In this document: positions 47,983 to 60,054 of the stretch, in pieces | How positions within the stretch are numbered: the stretch's first letter is position 1 | Layout of the letters: the number at the start of each line of letters is the position of its first letter | Assembly: GCA_028023455.1 (NCBI GenBank) | Contig: JAQFVV010006549.1 | Location: 126,001 to 190,000 of the forward strand | Direction of reading: 5' to 3' | DNA length: 64,000 nucleotides | DNA from: Epiperipatus broadwayi | Taxonomy: Eukaryota; Onychophora; Udeonychophora; Euonychophora; Peripatidae | The notes under the pieces: model-generated | What the model was told of the DNA's origin: nothing | What the model saw: the letters and a program-made list of their open reading frames with translations, nothing else | Databases searched by the model: none | Program-made: the position numbers and the translations under genes

Positions 47983-49179
47983 CACCTGGGTCTCTTTTTA
48001 CGTGGACTTATTTAACACGATTTTGAAGTTACGCGATTCGTGTTTCACCGGAAGTTAATGCGCTATTACTTTAAATAATAAATTTTCCGCACTTACATTA
48101 TATTGAAAGTAATAACACATTATTGGAATTCTACTTTCATCTTAGTAATTTCAATAATTTCAGTGCTTTATAATAGTAAGATTTTATGCAATAATGAAAT
48201 TAAAATCATGATTTCCACATTTTATGTATACACACATTAAAATTTACAAGATTATAATATAAATTTGTTCAAACATTGTGCATGTTAATTTTGCATTTTA
48301 AATCACATTCTGTTTTTGCTTTTTAAAAAAGAATGTAATCAATTATTAATCATTTAGTGTCTATAAGTTTATTTTTAAAAGGACAGTAATAGCAGTGGGC
48401 ACAATTAAAAATTAAAATCTGATTTTTAATTGTAATTAACAATTTAAAAATTACTTATGGGCGACTTGAAATTAATGTGATGTAAAATGAAATTTGATTT
48501 TTAAACGGAATTGAAAATTAAAGGCAAATATTTGAATTTAATTTTGTAGTTGTTAGTTTTAATTAAATTTTTCCCAACAGTGGTGAATAAATGTCTTTTT
48601 ATTATCATAAGTCTAAGTTCATAAACAATTAATAAAATCATCGTCATCATCAACAGAAAACTATTAACACAACATGAGAGTGAACTTGGTGCTAGTTGTA
48701 TTTCCTCTTGTGAGAATAATTGCTGAGATATTCTTGACTTCGTTTAAGGAGAAGCAAAATACATCACATCACATCACATGAGAATCTGATTTTTTACTAG
48801 TTTGCAAACGAACGTGTTTTGGGGCAAATAGAGATAATAATTAAAACGTGTATAAAAAAATATAAATTACTGTACTGTAAATTATGCATAAAAATATATT
48901 ATTTTGAATAAAATTAAATATTATAGTTAAAAAAAGTTTGTCTTGTATCAATTTTTTTCAAATTTGAAATTTTTTATTAGTCATATTTTATTTCCTTATT
49001 TTTTTTTTTTGCATGAATTTTAAAGTAATTTTACGTTGGTGCTTTGCTTTTATGCGAATTTTGAAAAATCACAGACTGCATTACCCCTTTTTCAATGTAA
49101 GTTACATCTATTTTTGCACGATTTCGTTTGTGCGTGTTTTCTGAGGAACCTATCTATCACGTAAAACGAGACCCAGGTG
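47983..49179. mobile_element. 1.2-kb terminal-inverted-repeat DNA element, non-autonomous
   Basis: Ends CACCTGGGTCTCTTTTTACG and CGTAAAACGAGACCCAGGTG are inverted repeats, about 18 of 20 bases, set in TATATA on the left and TGTGTATATA on the right. The interior has no transposase ORF. It has CATCACATCACATCACAT at 48757-48778 and many short inverted AT-rich motifs (48405-48450). The end style resembles pogo/Tigger-type Tc1-mariner relatives, but the target duplication is not clean, so the family is a guess. Confidence 0.7.
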
Positions 49180-49273
49180 TGTGTATATATATATAGTCAA
49201 TGATTAGTTTATAAGACAATAAACATCACATGACCACCACTTTTTGGGCTTGTGTATAGCTGTTGTTAAAACA

Positions 49274-49649
49274 GGCAAAACTCACTATACTTATTGCCAC
49301 ACCAGCAAGCTAGAGTAATCAATGGATGCCAAAAGGCTCGTACATAAAATCCCCATCTAGTGCCTACTCATCCATTATCCCCAGACTAGTTTCTGGCTTG
49401 TGGCCTTCATCAGTGAGGAACCTTGGATCTGAGATAAAAAATGACTGCTGGAGGGTTGCATTAGAACCTAATATCTAGGTGCAGTGCTCTCAGATCCATG
49501 TCACCTCAATGACAAAGGCCTAAAGCCAGAAACTAGTCTGGGGATATTGAATGAGTAGGCACTAGATGGGGATTTTATGTACAAGCCTTCTGGCATCCAT
49601 TGATTACTCTAGCTTGCTGTGTGTTGCAATATGTATAGTGAGTTTTGCA
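49274..49649. mobile_element. Hairpin element M4 (MITE-like), 376 bp
   Basis: Terminal GCAAAACTCACTATAC and GTATAGTGAGTTTTGC mirror each other, and the arms stay paired for about 165 bases (CAAGCTAGAGTAATCAATGG; CCCATCTAGTGCCTACTC-type; CCCAGACTAGTTTCTGGC). The centre is about 49435-49480. GC content is higher than its surroundings. No coding capacity. Confidence 0.85.
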
Positions 49650-49659
49650 TGATTAGTTT

Positions 49660-50625
49660 ATATTAAGATTTCATAGTTTTAATCTTTAATGGACATACTT
49701 CAATCTACTCTACCTTCCAACTCTTTTTCCATCTATTCTATGGAAAATCAAATGATGGCATGCCTAAATCTCTTGTTGTTGGCAATATTATTGTCATGCT
49801 CAGGTTGACTTTAAGTCATTCAGACCACTTATATATAGGACATTGTCCATTTAAATACACAGAAGAGGGATGGAAGGAGACAGTCTAAATTTGTAATATT
49901 TAAATACAATTATAATTTCTATATAGATTTGAACACAGACTTTTACACTCTCTTCAGCTATCACTCTATCTCATACAACTGATACACATGACCACACACA
50001 TTCGAAAAGGATAACTGATCTCCAATAGACATATTTCATGCTAAACCAGCACTCATCAGTTGGTCTAGATCATCTCCCACACACATATATAATCAGTAAT
50101 CAGTTTATATTAAAATAGCAAATCTTCAAACTTTAATGTACATGCTTCAATCTACTCCACCCTTCAGCCATCCATATTATAGAAATCTGATGATGGAATA
50201 CTCAAATCTCTTGTTGGTGCCTATATTATTGTCATACTATGTTGACTTTAAGTCATTCCGATCCTTCATATACAGGACCTGATCCATTTAAATACACAAA
50301 AGAGAGATTATAGGATACAGACTGAGAGGTCTGAATGAATGAACATGATCATGACAATCATATTGCCATCAACAAGGAATTTGGGCCACCATCATCAATT
50401 TTTTAGTGGTATAAAAGGCTAAAGAATTGAAGAGTGAAGTAAATTGAAGCCTGTCTATTAAAGTTTGGGTGGTGATTCAACATGAAATATACATATTGGA
50501 AATCATTTACTTTTTTTTATATGTGTAAGGTCGTGTGTTGTAGGTGTATGAGATAGAGCAAATAGCTGTAAGAAGTGTGAAAGCCTGTTCAATCCCCTAT
50601 AATTACATCTAAACTCCAAGTATCT
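49660..50625. repeat. Composite dispersed repeat: unit of about 405 bp in direct and inverted copies
   Basis: Minus-strand unit = body (50335 to 50096) followed by a tRNA-like tail (50085 to 49921). A second body copy lies at 49920-49660 in the same orientation (shared GACTTTAAGTCATTC and GTCCATTTAAATACACA). A third, inverted copy runs 50336-50625 with its own tail (GTATGAGATAGAGCAAATAG, then CTGTTCAATCCCC). The tail has D-arm-like and T-arm-like boxes about 40 bases apart, yet it lies at the 3' end of the unit, unlike ordinary SINEs. Confidence 0.65.
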
Positions 50626-50630
50626 AAATT

Positions 50631-52085
50631 GTGTATGTAATCCAAATACGTATAGCTATTTGTTATACATTATCTTATTATATCAAAATGTTTTATTACT
50701 TAATATATTTATAGGGAGTCATAAAAAACATCATTGCATAGTGATTAGCGAATTCTGCCTATTTTGGTTTTCTCTGGATTTGTAATCAGCATGATAAAAC
50801 AAAAATTTCAATGTATTTTGTCAGAAACAATGTTTAGGATTTTTCTTTGAAATAGCTGCCTTGTAATAAATTCATCTTATCATCATAATTTAAATTGTAT
50901 TTAACTATTATTAGCTAAAAAGTCAAACAAAGATGGAATTTCTAGCCAGATGATTTAATGCCTTCTGTTTAAAGTTTATCTCTCTTTAGTACAGTAAGTC
51001 TACTTTTTTTTATTTACATAAAGTGTTAACCAAGGCAATAAATCTAGAAAAGATTCGCTGAAAATACAGAACACGAAGGACTAATGTTTTTAAATGCATA
51101 ACATTTTCCAATCCGACCGTTTAGGACAAAATTTTACAACGTAGCACAATGTTTGGTATCGGTTTATATGTACATATTAGAAATAGAAAAAGTATGTACA
51201 TTTCAAATATTTTATATTTTCGAATAAGTTTTTAAATCCAAGTCTAAAAAAAAAAAAATTGAAACGTTTATTTAATTATGTAAAAACTGTAAAAATGAAA
51301 CAAACGTACATCCATTTTTCTCACTTCTACTTTATTAACTTTTTTTTTTACTTTTGCTAAATGCTTCATTGATTTTAAATTAAATGATTTGAACAATTGA
51401 ATAAAAATGTTCCAATTCAGTAGAAATGAAAAGATAATTTAAAAGTCTATTAAACTTTAAGTAAATAGAATTTTAGATAACAGTTGATTCTATTCCCAAA
51501 GCCTGGGAGAAAATAATATTATTTAATGTATAAATGTGATCCGAGGAGTGGCAATCATTGATTTTTTGATGTAAAAGAATTAATTAGAAGAAGAGCATAT
51601 TATTTTATTGGATAAATTTAAGAGTTGGATTTTTTTGTCTACCGCATTTTAAATTTTACATGCATGGGCGTGTAGTAAACATAAATTCTTATATATAAAT
51701 AAAATGCTAAAATACGTAATAGTTCATAAGTGTTTTTTTTTTTTGCTTATTGCTGGGTTATTTCAACATTCTATAAAGAACTGTGAATGAATAATACGTT
51801 AGACATCACGCAATTTAATTGTACATTGTTTATTTCTTTAGTTTCTCATTCATGTTTAGATTGGGGTTGCTATAGGAGAGCCAATTTAAAAAAAAAAATT
51901 CGAAGCATGCATAGAGATTATTGAAACTTAAACAAGTTTTCCATGGTTAGCTAGATTTCATTCCAGTCGTAAGCATAGCAGGCTAGCAAGTGGTTCATTA
52001 TATCTTAAGGTTCTATATATTAAAATGTGTGTATATATAAAACATGTTATTGATATAACTTATGTGAATATATAGAAATATTTAT
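50631..52085. other. AT-rich stretch, nothing recognised
   Basis: No ORF, repeat or RNA signal identified. Confidence 0.5.
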
Positions 52086-52117
52086 AGTGCATTATTCACT
52101 TAATTGAATTATAGTTG

Positions 52118-52380
52118 TATAGATAAATAGATGGGTAGAATATAGATAGATTGTTAAATAACTGCATGAATAGATAGTTAGACAGATAATTGAATAAATG
52201 GATAATTGGATAGATAGATAAACAGATAGAGATAAATAGATAGATAGGTAGAGATAGATAGATAGATGGATGGATGGATAGATAGACAGGCAGGCATATA
52301 AATAGACAGATTTATAAATATACAGGCAGATAAATAAGTAGACAGATAAGTTTTTCACAGATAGGAAGTAGCTAGACATA
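52118..52380. repeat. Degenerate (GATA)n tract
   Basis: Imperfect GATA/GACA/GGAT units over about 260 bases. The minus-strand tyrosine-, leucine- and serine-rich ORF here is a product of the repeat. Confidence 0.9.
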
Positions 52381-52502
52381 TATATATAATAGCTTGCTTA
52401 AAAGTAGCTACAAATAAAGAAACAGGGCAATAGTAAAAATGTGTAAGCTGGATGTAGTGAAAATAAAAATCTGACTATAATAATTAAATACCACTTGATT
52501 AA

Positions 52503-53204
52503 TTTTAAAAGATATTCTTTTTTTTTCTCAGTGATGAAAGTTTAATCATCAAAAAAAAAAATATTCAAATACAGTTAGAAAATGGTTTAGAACGGAGTGA
52601 TTATATGATAAATTGGAATTTCAGAAACAACATGGTAAAAAGGGAAGAATACATATGAAAAGAGAATGAGAAGTGGAAAGGGAAAATGGTGTGCAGTCCA
52701 GGTCAGTCCAAGATGCATGTCTTCATTGAGCAAGCACCACATGGGTCACAAGCATTTAAATGATTGAGTCCTATGACAGAGGCTGAGAGAATGGAAGTTG
52801 GAGGATTGCCCAAGTGTCTGCGAGGAGTGGAGATGGGCTAGTTTGGTATCTCTGGTTTTGAGAGAGCTAATTAGGTCCAATAGCTTTTGAATCACTGAGT
52901 GTACTCTCTGGTCAAAAATAATGGCACATCAGAACAACCAGAGTGCATAGATGAGGAAAACTGATAATCTAATAGTTGTAAGGACCCCTGTTTCTATGGA
53001 TTCTTGGAGATTGAAGATGGTACTCCTGCGCAAGGAAAGGCAGGAGTTAATGACATCTCACTCCAAGCAGAAAGGGACATTTAAATAGGAAATTCTGGAG
53101 GGTTTCATTGTCAGTTTTACAGAACTGGCATATGGGAGAGATCTTGGTGAAACCCCTATGGTTGACCAAAAATTGATTTGTGGGGAGTTTTAAAAGATAT
53201 TCTT
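52503..53204 (-). mobile_element. 5'-truncated LINE insertion with 17-bp target duplication
   Basis: TTTTAAAAGATATTCTT occurs at 52503-52519 and 53188-53204. The insert between them begins with T8 (the poly(A) tail on the minus strand), so the element is on the minus strand and truncated at its 5' end. Its minus-strand start translates as LPTNQFLVNHRGF, then CQFCKTDNETLQNFLFKCPF. That is the C-X2-C...H/N...C knuckle region that follows the RT/RNase H in Jockey- and R1-like LINEs. Reading then needs a frameshift near 53060 and passes several stops. The last 300 bases are 3' untranslated. Confidence 0.8.
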
Positions 53205-53244
53205 ATTGTCTTAAAAAGAAAAAAAAGCTGAACATTTTATATTT

Positions 53245-54140
53245 TAAATAATATTTATTTTTACAAAGCACAAACGGTATTGAAATTAAATTGAGACTGC
53301 AAATCTCTCAAGCGCTTATGACTATCACCAACCAATCAGATCGTAAGCACTGAGACAGAGAATTTAACAAGAAAAAGGTGGTTCCACCCTCTTCTTTACT
53401 TGTCTTTCTATATATACAAGCCAGTCTAAAGTACTTAGATCTGAAAGTGTAAATCTTAAATACCTTCACACTCAACTCACTGAGTTCAAATTACAAACAT
53501 ATTAGCGTGAAATCTTTCGATTTACTATGCAGTAGTTTTTCTATGTTATAACTTGCAGCAAATATGTAAATAATATTTATTTTTACAAAGCGCAGATGGT
53601 ATTGAAATTAAATTGAGACTCCAAATCTCTCAAGTGCTTATGACTATTACCAACCAATCAGTTCATAAGCACTGAGACAGAGAATTTAACAAGGAAAGGG
53701 TGATTCCACCCTCTTCTTTACTTGTCTTTCTATATATCCAAGCCAGTCTAAAGTACTTAGATCTGAAAGCATGAATCTTAAATACCTTCTCACTCAACTC
53801 ACTGAGTTCAAATTACAAACATACAATGCTTTGTAAAAATAAATATTATTTACATATACTGCTGCAAGTTATAACATCGAAAAACTACTGCATAGTAAAT
53901 CGAAAGATTTCATGCTGTATGTTTGTAATTTGAACTCAGTGAGTTGAGTGTGAAGGTATTTAAGATTCACACTTTCAGATCTAAGTACTTTATACTGGCT
54001 TGGATATATAGAAAGACAAGTAAAGAAGAGGTTGGAACCAGCCTTTTCTTGTTAAATTCTCTTTCTCAGTGCTTATGATCTGATTGGTTGGTGATAGTTA
54101 TAAGTGCTTGAGAGAGATTTGCAGTCTCAACTTAATTTCG
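53245..54140. repeat. Triplicated cassette of about 320 bp (two direct, one inverted) with CCAAT and TATA-like boxes
   Basis: Copy 1 is 53245-53566, copy 2 is 53567-53824 and lacks the tail, and copy 3 is 53828-54140 inverted. Each holds ACCAATCAG (copy 1 at 53331) and about 75 bases later CTATATATA (53408), a conserved spacing typical of a Pol II core promoter, then CTAAAGTACTTAGATCTGAA. No histone or other coding sequence follows. Could equally be the arms of a foldback transposon. Confidence 0.6.
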
Positions 54141-54146
54141 TATTTT

Positions 54147-56040
54147 AAAGAAAAAAGTTAATTGGAATTAGTAAAGCTAATTTTAATTACCATGTGATTA
54201 AGTTAATATTTCATACTAAATATGCCCTGCTTTTAAAATACAAATTCAAATTTTTTCTTACATTTTGTAAAAAGAGGTATTTTGTGTAAAAAAAAAAAAA
54301 TTAATACAAGATTGATTAATAAAGAAATAAGATATTTTTGGAAGTAGGCAGCTTGAAATTGAAAAGGACATATCTTCAAAATCATGTTTTGAGAAACAAT
54401 GACAATGCAATTATAAAAGGGATTAGATCAGAACATGTTTGAGTAGTGATATGAATGAATATTGAACCTAGCAAGATATATTTGCATGTATTGGAAAATA
54501 ATACTTTCAGTATAGTCAAATCACAAAATAATAAAGAAAATAATGGTTCATGATTCTTTATAATGAGAGGCTAATCACTCTAAATGTGTATTCACTTCTT
54601 TTCTATGATGTAACATTGCAGAAGAAGAATAGTGACAAAGTCCAAACTAATTATGAAAAGAAAATGAATCAATGCTTATCATCATTCTTGAACATTCTTG
54701 AAGATATGTTTTTCCTTACCCAGAAATTGGCCTAACAATAGCTGATGTATACCACAATTACACAAAATTATAATAACCTGTAAATAAATAGTAATGAAAA
54801 AAGAAGATACTAGTGTCGATAATCCTGAAATGATGATTGAAGAAATATAAAGTTACCATTAAGATCCAGCTGGAAATATTGATTTGGAAACCTGATGACA
54901 TACTAACTAAATAATAAAATATAAATGACATTCTAGAATTAAATATAAAAAATAATATAGGGAAATAAAAACTTCTGACTGTCTTTAGACATAATTGTAA
55001 TAAAGAAAATCAAAAGATGGTTTAAATAAATATTATTAATAATATAATTATAAAGCTTTAAATTATAAATTCGATATTTTTTTAAAATCAATATTATTAT
55101 ATTGTTTTATTTCTTTAAAAAGATTCTGTATATATATAATGGAAATTATTTTTATTATTTTGAAATTCCTATAGTTGAAATATTGATCAGGTATGGAGAA
55201 GTAGATGAAAATATGTTATCTCTAAACTATTTTGAATTGTTGAGAGATGAAATACAATGGAAAAATTATAAACTTTAATATTGAATACCTATTTGACGTT
55301 ATTACATTTTTATTGAAAAAATTCTACAGTAAATTATTTAATGTTGAGAGTATTAACATATTTGTTTTATTTTATTTTGTTACTGCCTGAAATAAACTAT
55401 AGCTGAATTTGAAATATGGTCTTAATTTCCATTCTTGCATTTTGTTGATTGAGTAAATGATAGAGATTGATTAATTAAATTATGTAATATCCATTTTAAT
55501 CTAATGTATCAATATACTACTGTTTAATGCTGAATCAGATTGTAACACTTAAAGTATAAGAATTTGAACATGCGTATCTGGACATTCCTCAAAAAGATAT
55601 TTGGGTTAATTGTATGATTCCCAAATATGAAAAATGTCATTGAGTTCAGTCTTCTAAACATCATAAAATATCCAATGACCACAGGTCTCTTAAACAGCAC
55701 TAAATAGAATACATGTTTAAGGTAGGTGTATGGTCTTACATGAACAATGATCATTATGAAATATTACTGAGGCTAGGCAGACATATCAGCAATAAACATA
55801 TTAACAGATAAAGCTTTAGTATGTTCATCATCTATATTTTAATTGGAGTTACTGTAAAATTCCATTACAATATTTATAAAAAGGGTATTTTGTTTTTTAT
55901 ATATATGTTGTTTGTATCTTGTTGAATTTTACTTGATAAGGTCTATTTGTTAATAGATGAAACCATGATTGTAAGAGAACTTCAGAAAAAAATTGTTTTT
56001 TGGCTAGTTTTCTAATGTTATATGATTTTCTATTTTATAT
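54147..56040. other. AT-rich stretch, nothing recognised
   Basis: Short ORFs at 54550-54735 (+) and 55524-55754 (-) are unrecognised and of chance-like composition. No repeat or RNA was identified. Confidence 0.45.
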
Positions 56041-56245
56041 ATAGACAGATAGACAGACAAGTAGACAGACAGACAGACAAGTTGATAGACAGATAGATAG
56101 TTATTAGAAAAATAGGTAGACAGATGGACATATTATCATTTAAATAAATAGAGATTGAATAAATATATAAATGAAAATAGAAAAACAGGTGGATAGATTG
56201 ATTGGATATATATATATGGATAAATTAATAGACAAATAAATCGAT
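56041..56245. repeat. Degenerate (GACA/GATA)n tract
   Basis: Imperfect AGACAGAC and GATAGATA units in a 200-base tract ending in (AT)n. Confidence 0.85.
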
Positions 56246-56694
56246 AGAATAGCAATTTTTATTTATATTAAAAATTAATTATGTTTAATTAAATTCAACA
56301 TAACATTCTGAAAGAATAAGTTGTTTTATTTCAAATGAAATATAAATTAAAAACAACTTAAAATCAGTACAAATGATTTTTTTCTTGTAATATATAAAAA
56401 TAAATGTTTAATTATTTTTGAAAAACCAATAGATGAAATAAACTGCCTGCTTTGAATCAAACATTAGCACCATTTCAACAAATTATCAAAGAAGTGTGCC
56501 AAAAAATATACTGAAATTTTGCTTAACAGAAAAAAAAATAACCATGTTATTCATCTCTAAAAATTCTGATATTTGGCTTTAAGAATTAGAAACAGATTAT
56601 TGTATGATAATTGTTTCTATGTACATCATAGGGCAAAAGTTTATATTTATAAGAAAAAATTGGAAAGAAATATAAATCCTTATACTGCTCTTCC

Positions 56695-57085
56695 ACAAAA
56701 TAATAATCAAAAAAATAAAAATAATTCTTTACAACAGCTATATAATCAAATAATAATTTTAAACATAAAAAGCTTTTTTCAGCACCTGCTTTGATGCCCT
56801 TTTCAAATGTTACTAATCTATTTAACATTAACAAATCACCTGACATAAAGCCATCCAATGTCTAATAATGGAATTAATTATATATATTATTATTGTTTGT
56901 TTTAATTCCATTATTGGACACTGGATGGCTTTATGTCAGATGATTCATTAATATTAAATAGATTAGTAACATTTAAAAAAGGCACCAAAGCAGGTGCTGA
57001 AAAAAGCTTTTTATGTATAAAATTACTATTTGATTATATAGCTGTTGTAAATAATTATTACTTATTATTATTATTTATAAGAAAG
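56695..57085. repeat. Inverted duplication that keeps a protein frame open on both arms
   Basis: Arms 56695-56877 and 56902-57085 are mirror copies around a 24-base AT-rich centre. The minus frame of arm 1 and the plus frame of arm 2 give closely similar peptides (LNRLVTFEKGIKAGAEKSF and LNRLVTFKKGTKAGAEKSF, then LLFDYIAVV). Arm 1 continues into an ORF at 56858-56586. I do not recognise the family. Confidence 0.65.
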
Positions 57086-57689
57086 TATTATAGTTAAAAT
57101 CTTGTAGTATAAGACTGCAATAGTTATTTTTGTAATATAGACAAGGCATACAGGTACCATCATAATTACAAAAAATAACTAACAAATAGATAAACTTAAA
57201 TTAGAATTGGAACTAAGATAGAAATAACTGATCAATAAAATACTAATATAGTTCAACATTGTAGTCAAACAAAGAATATAGTTGTACTAGTATATTTGAG
57301 ATCCTGTCTAAGCCATTAAACTGTATTGGAGAATTTAACATAAATAATATGGTGGAATGACAGATATCTACACAACATACAGAAAGATATTTTATTAGTA
57401 ATAAAATACAAAGTGATAAGATTAAGGGTGTTGTGCTATTATATTAGGGACATGAATGATTTCTGAAAACTTACTTTCTGCAGTGATGTTATATGAACAT
57501 AAGAAATCTGCTGACAAGAGTATATATAATCAATCTACACATTTGATATATTAATATATAAGTTAATAAAAGTTTTTGTATTATGAAAAATTCTTAAGCG
57601 AAGCACTATTTGAACACTTCTTCTTAATGATCCAATTTGAGATAACAATTTTTAATTGTCAGCAACTTATTTTGTAGCAAAAGAATTAA

Positions 57690-58010
57690 AAGAAGAACTA
57701 TTTTAAGGGGTTAGCTGTCACTAATTTAACCTTCACCAAGCCAGTTGAATGGTGCAATGCATGACACATCTAATCAATGTAAAAAGTTTTTAATAAAGAA
57801 TTGAAAACTGTAGCAGACTAAGCAAAAGTTTACCAACAATAGGTGCAAAGTGGAAATATGAAAATATGATTAATAAAAATTGTTACTGTTGTGAAAAACT
57901 AAGTCAAATTTACAAGAGTTGTAAATAAAAGAATGAACATTAGAATTCATAGAGCCACAGAACATTTCGCCAGAGTTTGTAAAAAAATTGGGGTTAAAGA
58001 AAATTAGAAA
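57690..58010 (+). pseudogene. E6 gag C-terminal region with CCHC knuckle remnants
   Basis: NLTFTKPVEWCNA (about 57735) matches the LTf.kA.e.a box that precedes nucleocapsid in gypsy gags. Then CYCCEK at 57882 and, after a frameshift, HRATEHFARVCKK (57948-57985), which fits the H....C end of a second knuckle. In the live element these would bind packaged RNA. Confidence 0.65.
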
Positions 58011-59314
58011 AAGTCCAAAATCCCAACAAATCAAAATCAAACAAATTTAAGCATTAAAAATACAAACAATTTAAGGTTAGAGATAGTAATGCTTTTGTCT
58101 GAAAATTTTGATAAATTGATTTCCATAGATAGTGACAATAGTTCAAAGAAGTCATTAATGATGAATTACATTTGAAAATTACAAATTAAATTATACCTAA
58201 TATATATAGACAGGAGATATTGGTGTAAAAGAGAAAAAATAATTAATTAGTTTACATAATTTTTACTAAGATTTGCATTAAATCAATTTCATTTATAGTA
58301 TGTAAATTTAAAAATAAATTTATTTATAATTTCTTTATTTATTACTGAATTATTAAAAATTATTAAATATGTATTTGTTAAAACGGTTTGATGTTTAAAT
58401 ATAGGTTATTATAATGTATTAATATTTGTAACAGAAACTTAACTAACTGAAAATTTATTTTACTCAAATAGAAACCATGTATTGTAACTTTTTATATATT
58501 TTATTGTATTGTAACTTTTTTTTATATATAATTAAACGTTTATTTTGATTTTTAAAGATTATTTTCATTATTTGAATTAATGCTTTATTTTAAACCACTT
58601 AAATGTACAAATTTACTGGAGTATTTTTTTTTCTTCACCATAAATACTAACAGGTTAAAATAATGTCTTTAATTTTGTTTATTCTTTTTCCATTTGCAAA
58701 TTTGATAACTTATTTTCTAGATTAAGATTGTTTTTTGAATTTATGCTTTAATGTTTTTTAAACAAAAATATAAATATTTAATAATAAATATGTTTTTATA
58801 TATAAATAATGCAAAGAAAAACAATAGCTCATTACAGAGATTAAAAATAACTGGTTAAAAAGTTAAACCTTAGACAGTTTCTATAGATTAAAATCATCGT
58901 TTTTAAAGTTTTTATCATATAATGAACAGAATGAGAAAACCAATTCAACATCATAATGCATAAAAATTAATTAAATGGTTAAGTAAAGCAGACATAAGGG
59001 CTTATGATATCAATAAAAATGAAATTAAAATAAATGGAATGATAAGGGAATCCATAAAACATAAGAAAGCAACATGATAACAGAATCCATTAAACATAAC
59101 TGATTTAAACTTGAACCCCTAAAATGTCAAAACAGAATTAAAACTTTACTACTATACATAGTATAGAGCAGGGTAAACCATCATAAATCAAAAGTAGTTT
59201 AGATCATTAAATACTAAATTTTCTATTTGTAAAACAAAAGCACGACTAAAAAAAAAATCTCAAGATTTTTCTAATGCTGTTTGAAAATGAACAAGGGAAA
59301 TAAAATCAATGGTG
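58011..59314 (+). pseudogene. E6 protease / RT N-terminal zone, unreadable
   Basis: By position this should hold protease and the RT linker. I see no secure DSG/DTG motif. The stretch is AT-rich with many homopolymers and may contain later insertions, for example AT-rich sequence 58200-58870. Confidence 0.35.
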
Positions 59315-59960
59315 TGTAAACCAGGGAAGAGAACATTTGCTCATTTTCTGAAAGGTAAAAAATCAAAAGAATGCTAAATGAAATGGTTAACAAAGTATAT
59401 TAATTTTTACTGAAAATTCCAAATGAGCAACATTAGTAATATTTATTTCAAAACCAGGCATTCAATTTTGTGTTTATAGAGATTTCTACATAACAGTCAA
59501 TCACAATTTAAATAAGAATACATACCTGATTGCCAATGTAAAAAAAGTACCAGTCACACTTAAAAAAATACTTTCAAATTACCATGTAAAAATACATTAT
59601 CGAGTAAACTTTATTAACTAGTTCAAAAAAATACAAGTCCATGATTCCATAATGTTAACCATATTTTGCAACAAATTCAGAGTTGCCATTAAAAATATGA
59701 TCATAAAAAATACACAAAATAAAATAAACAATATTGACAATAGATTGAATGCATCTAGTGGATCAAATTTTTATGTTTATTATACACAGACAATGAAAAA
59801 AGCATCCCATAAAAAGTTCATGCAGTACAAAAGCACGAAAGCCTAAAATCTCTATAAAGAATTGCAGGTTTTTCTAAGATTATTTAATTATTTCAAAAAT
59901 TATCTAAAAGAAAAAAATACACAAAACTCATCTACTTTACAAGCTATTAGTGAAAGCCAA
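59315..59960 (+). pseudogene. E6 reverse transcriptase remnant
   Basis: KWLTKYILIFTENSK and then KPGIQFCVYRDFYITVNHN (about 59385-59520) match the RT fingers of gypsy elements (pattern ...g.i.pv..SeWatPiv...K.dG..r.C.Dyr..vN). NTYLIANVKKV follows, where relatives have a Y-PIP--ED string. The catalytic YxDD region is lost in a degraded or deleted part. At 59825-59905, VFLRLFNYFKNYLK-type text matches the FLGL.NYY..F connection. Several frame changes are needed. Confidence 0.75.
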
Positions 59961-60054
59961 GAACAAAAGTTGGAAAATAAGAAGACTTGTTAATGTCAAA
60001 TAATATCTTAATAATTAAAATAATGACTTAAAATATATCAGTGACTAATAATTT

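Noticed and set aside
52092-52379. 95-codon minus ORF rich in tyrosine, leucine, isoleucine and serine
   Set aside because: Translation of the GATA tetranucleotide tract, not a gene.
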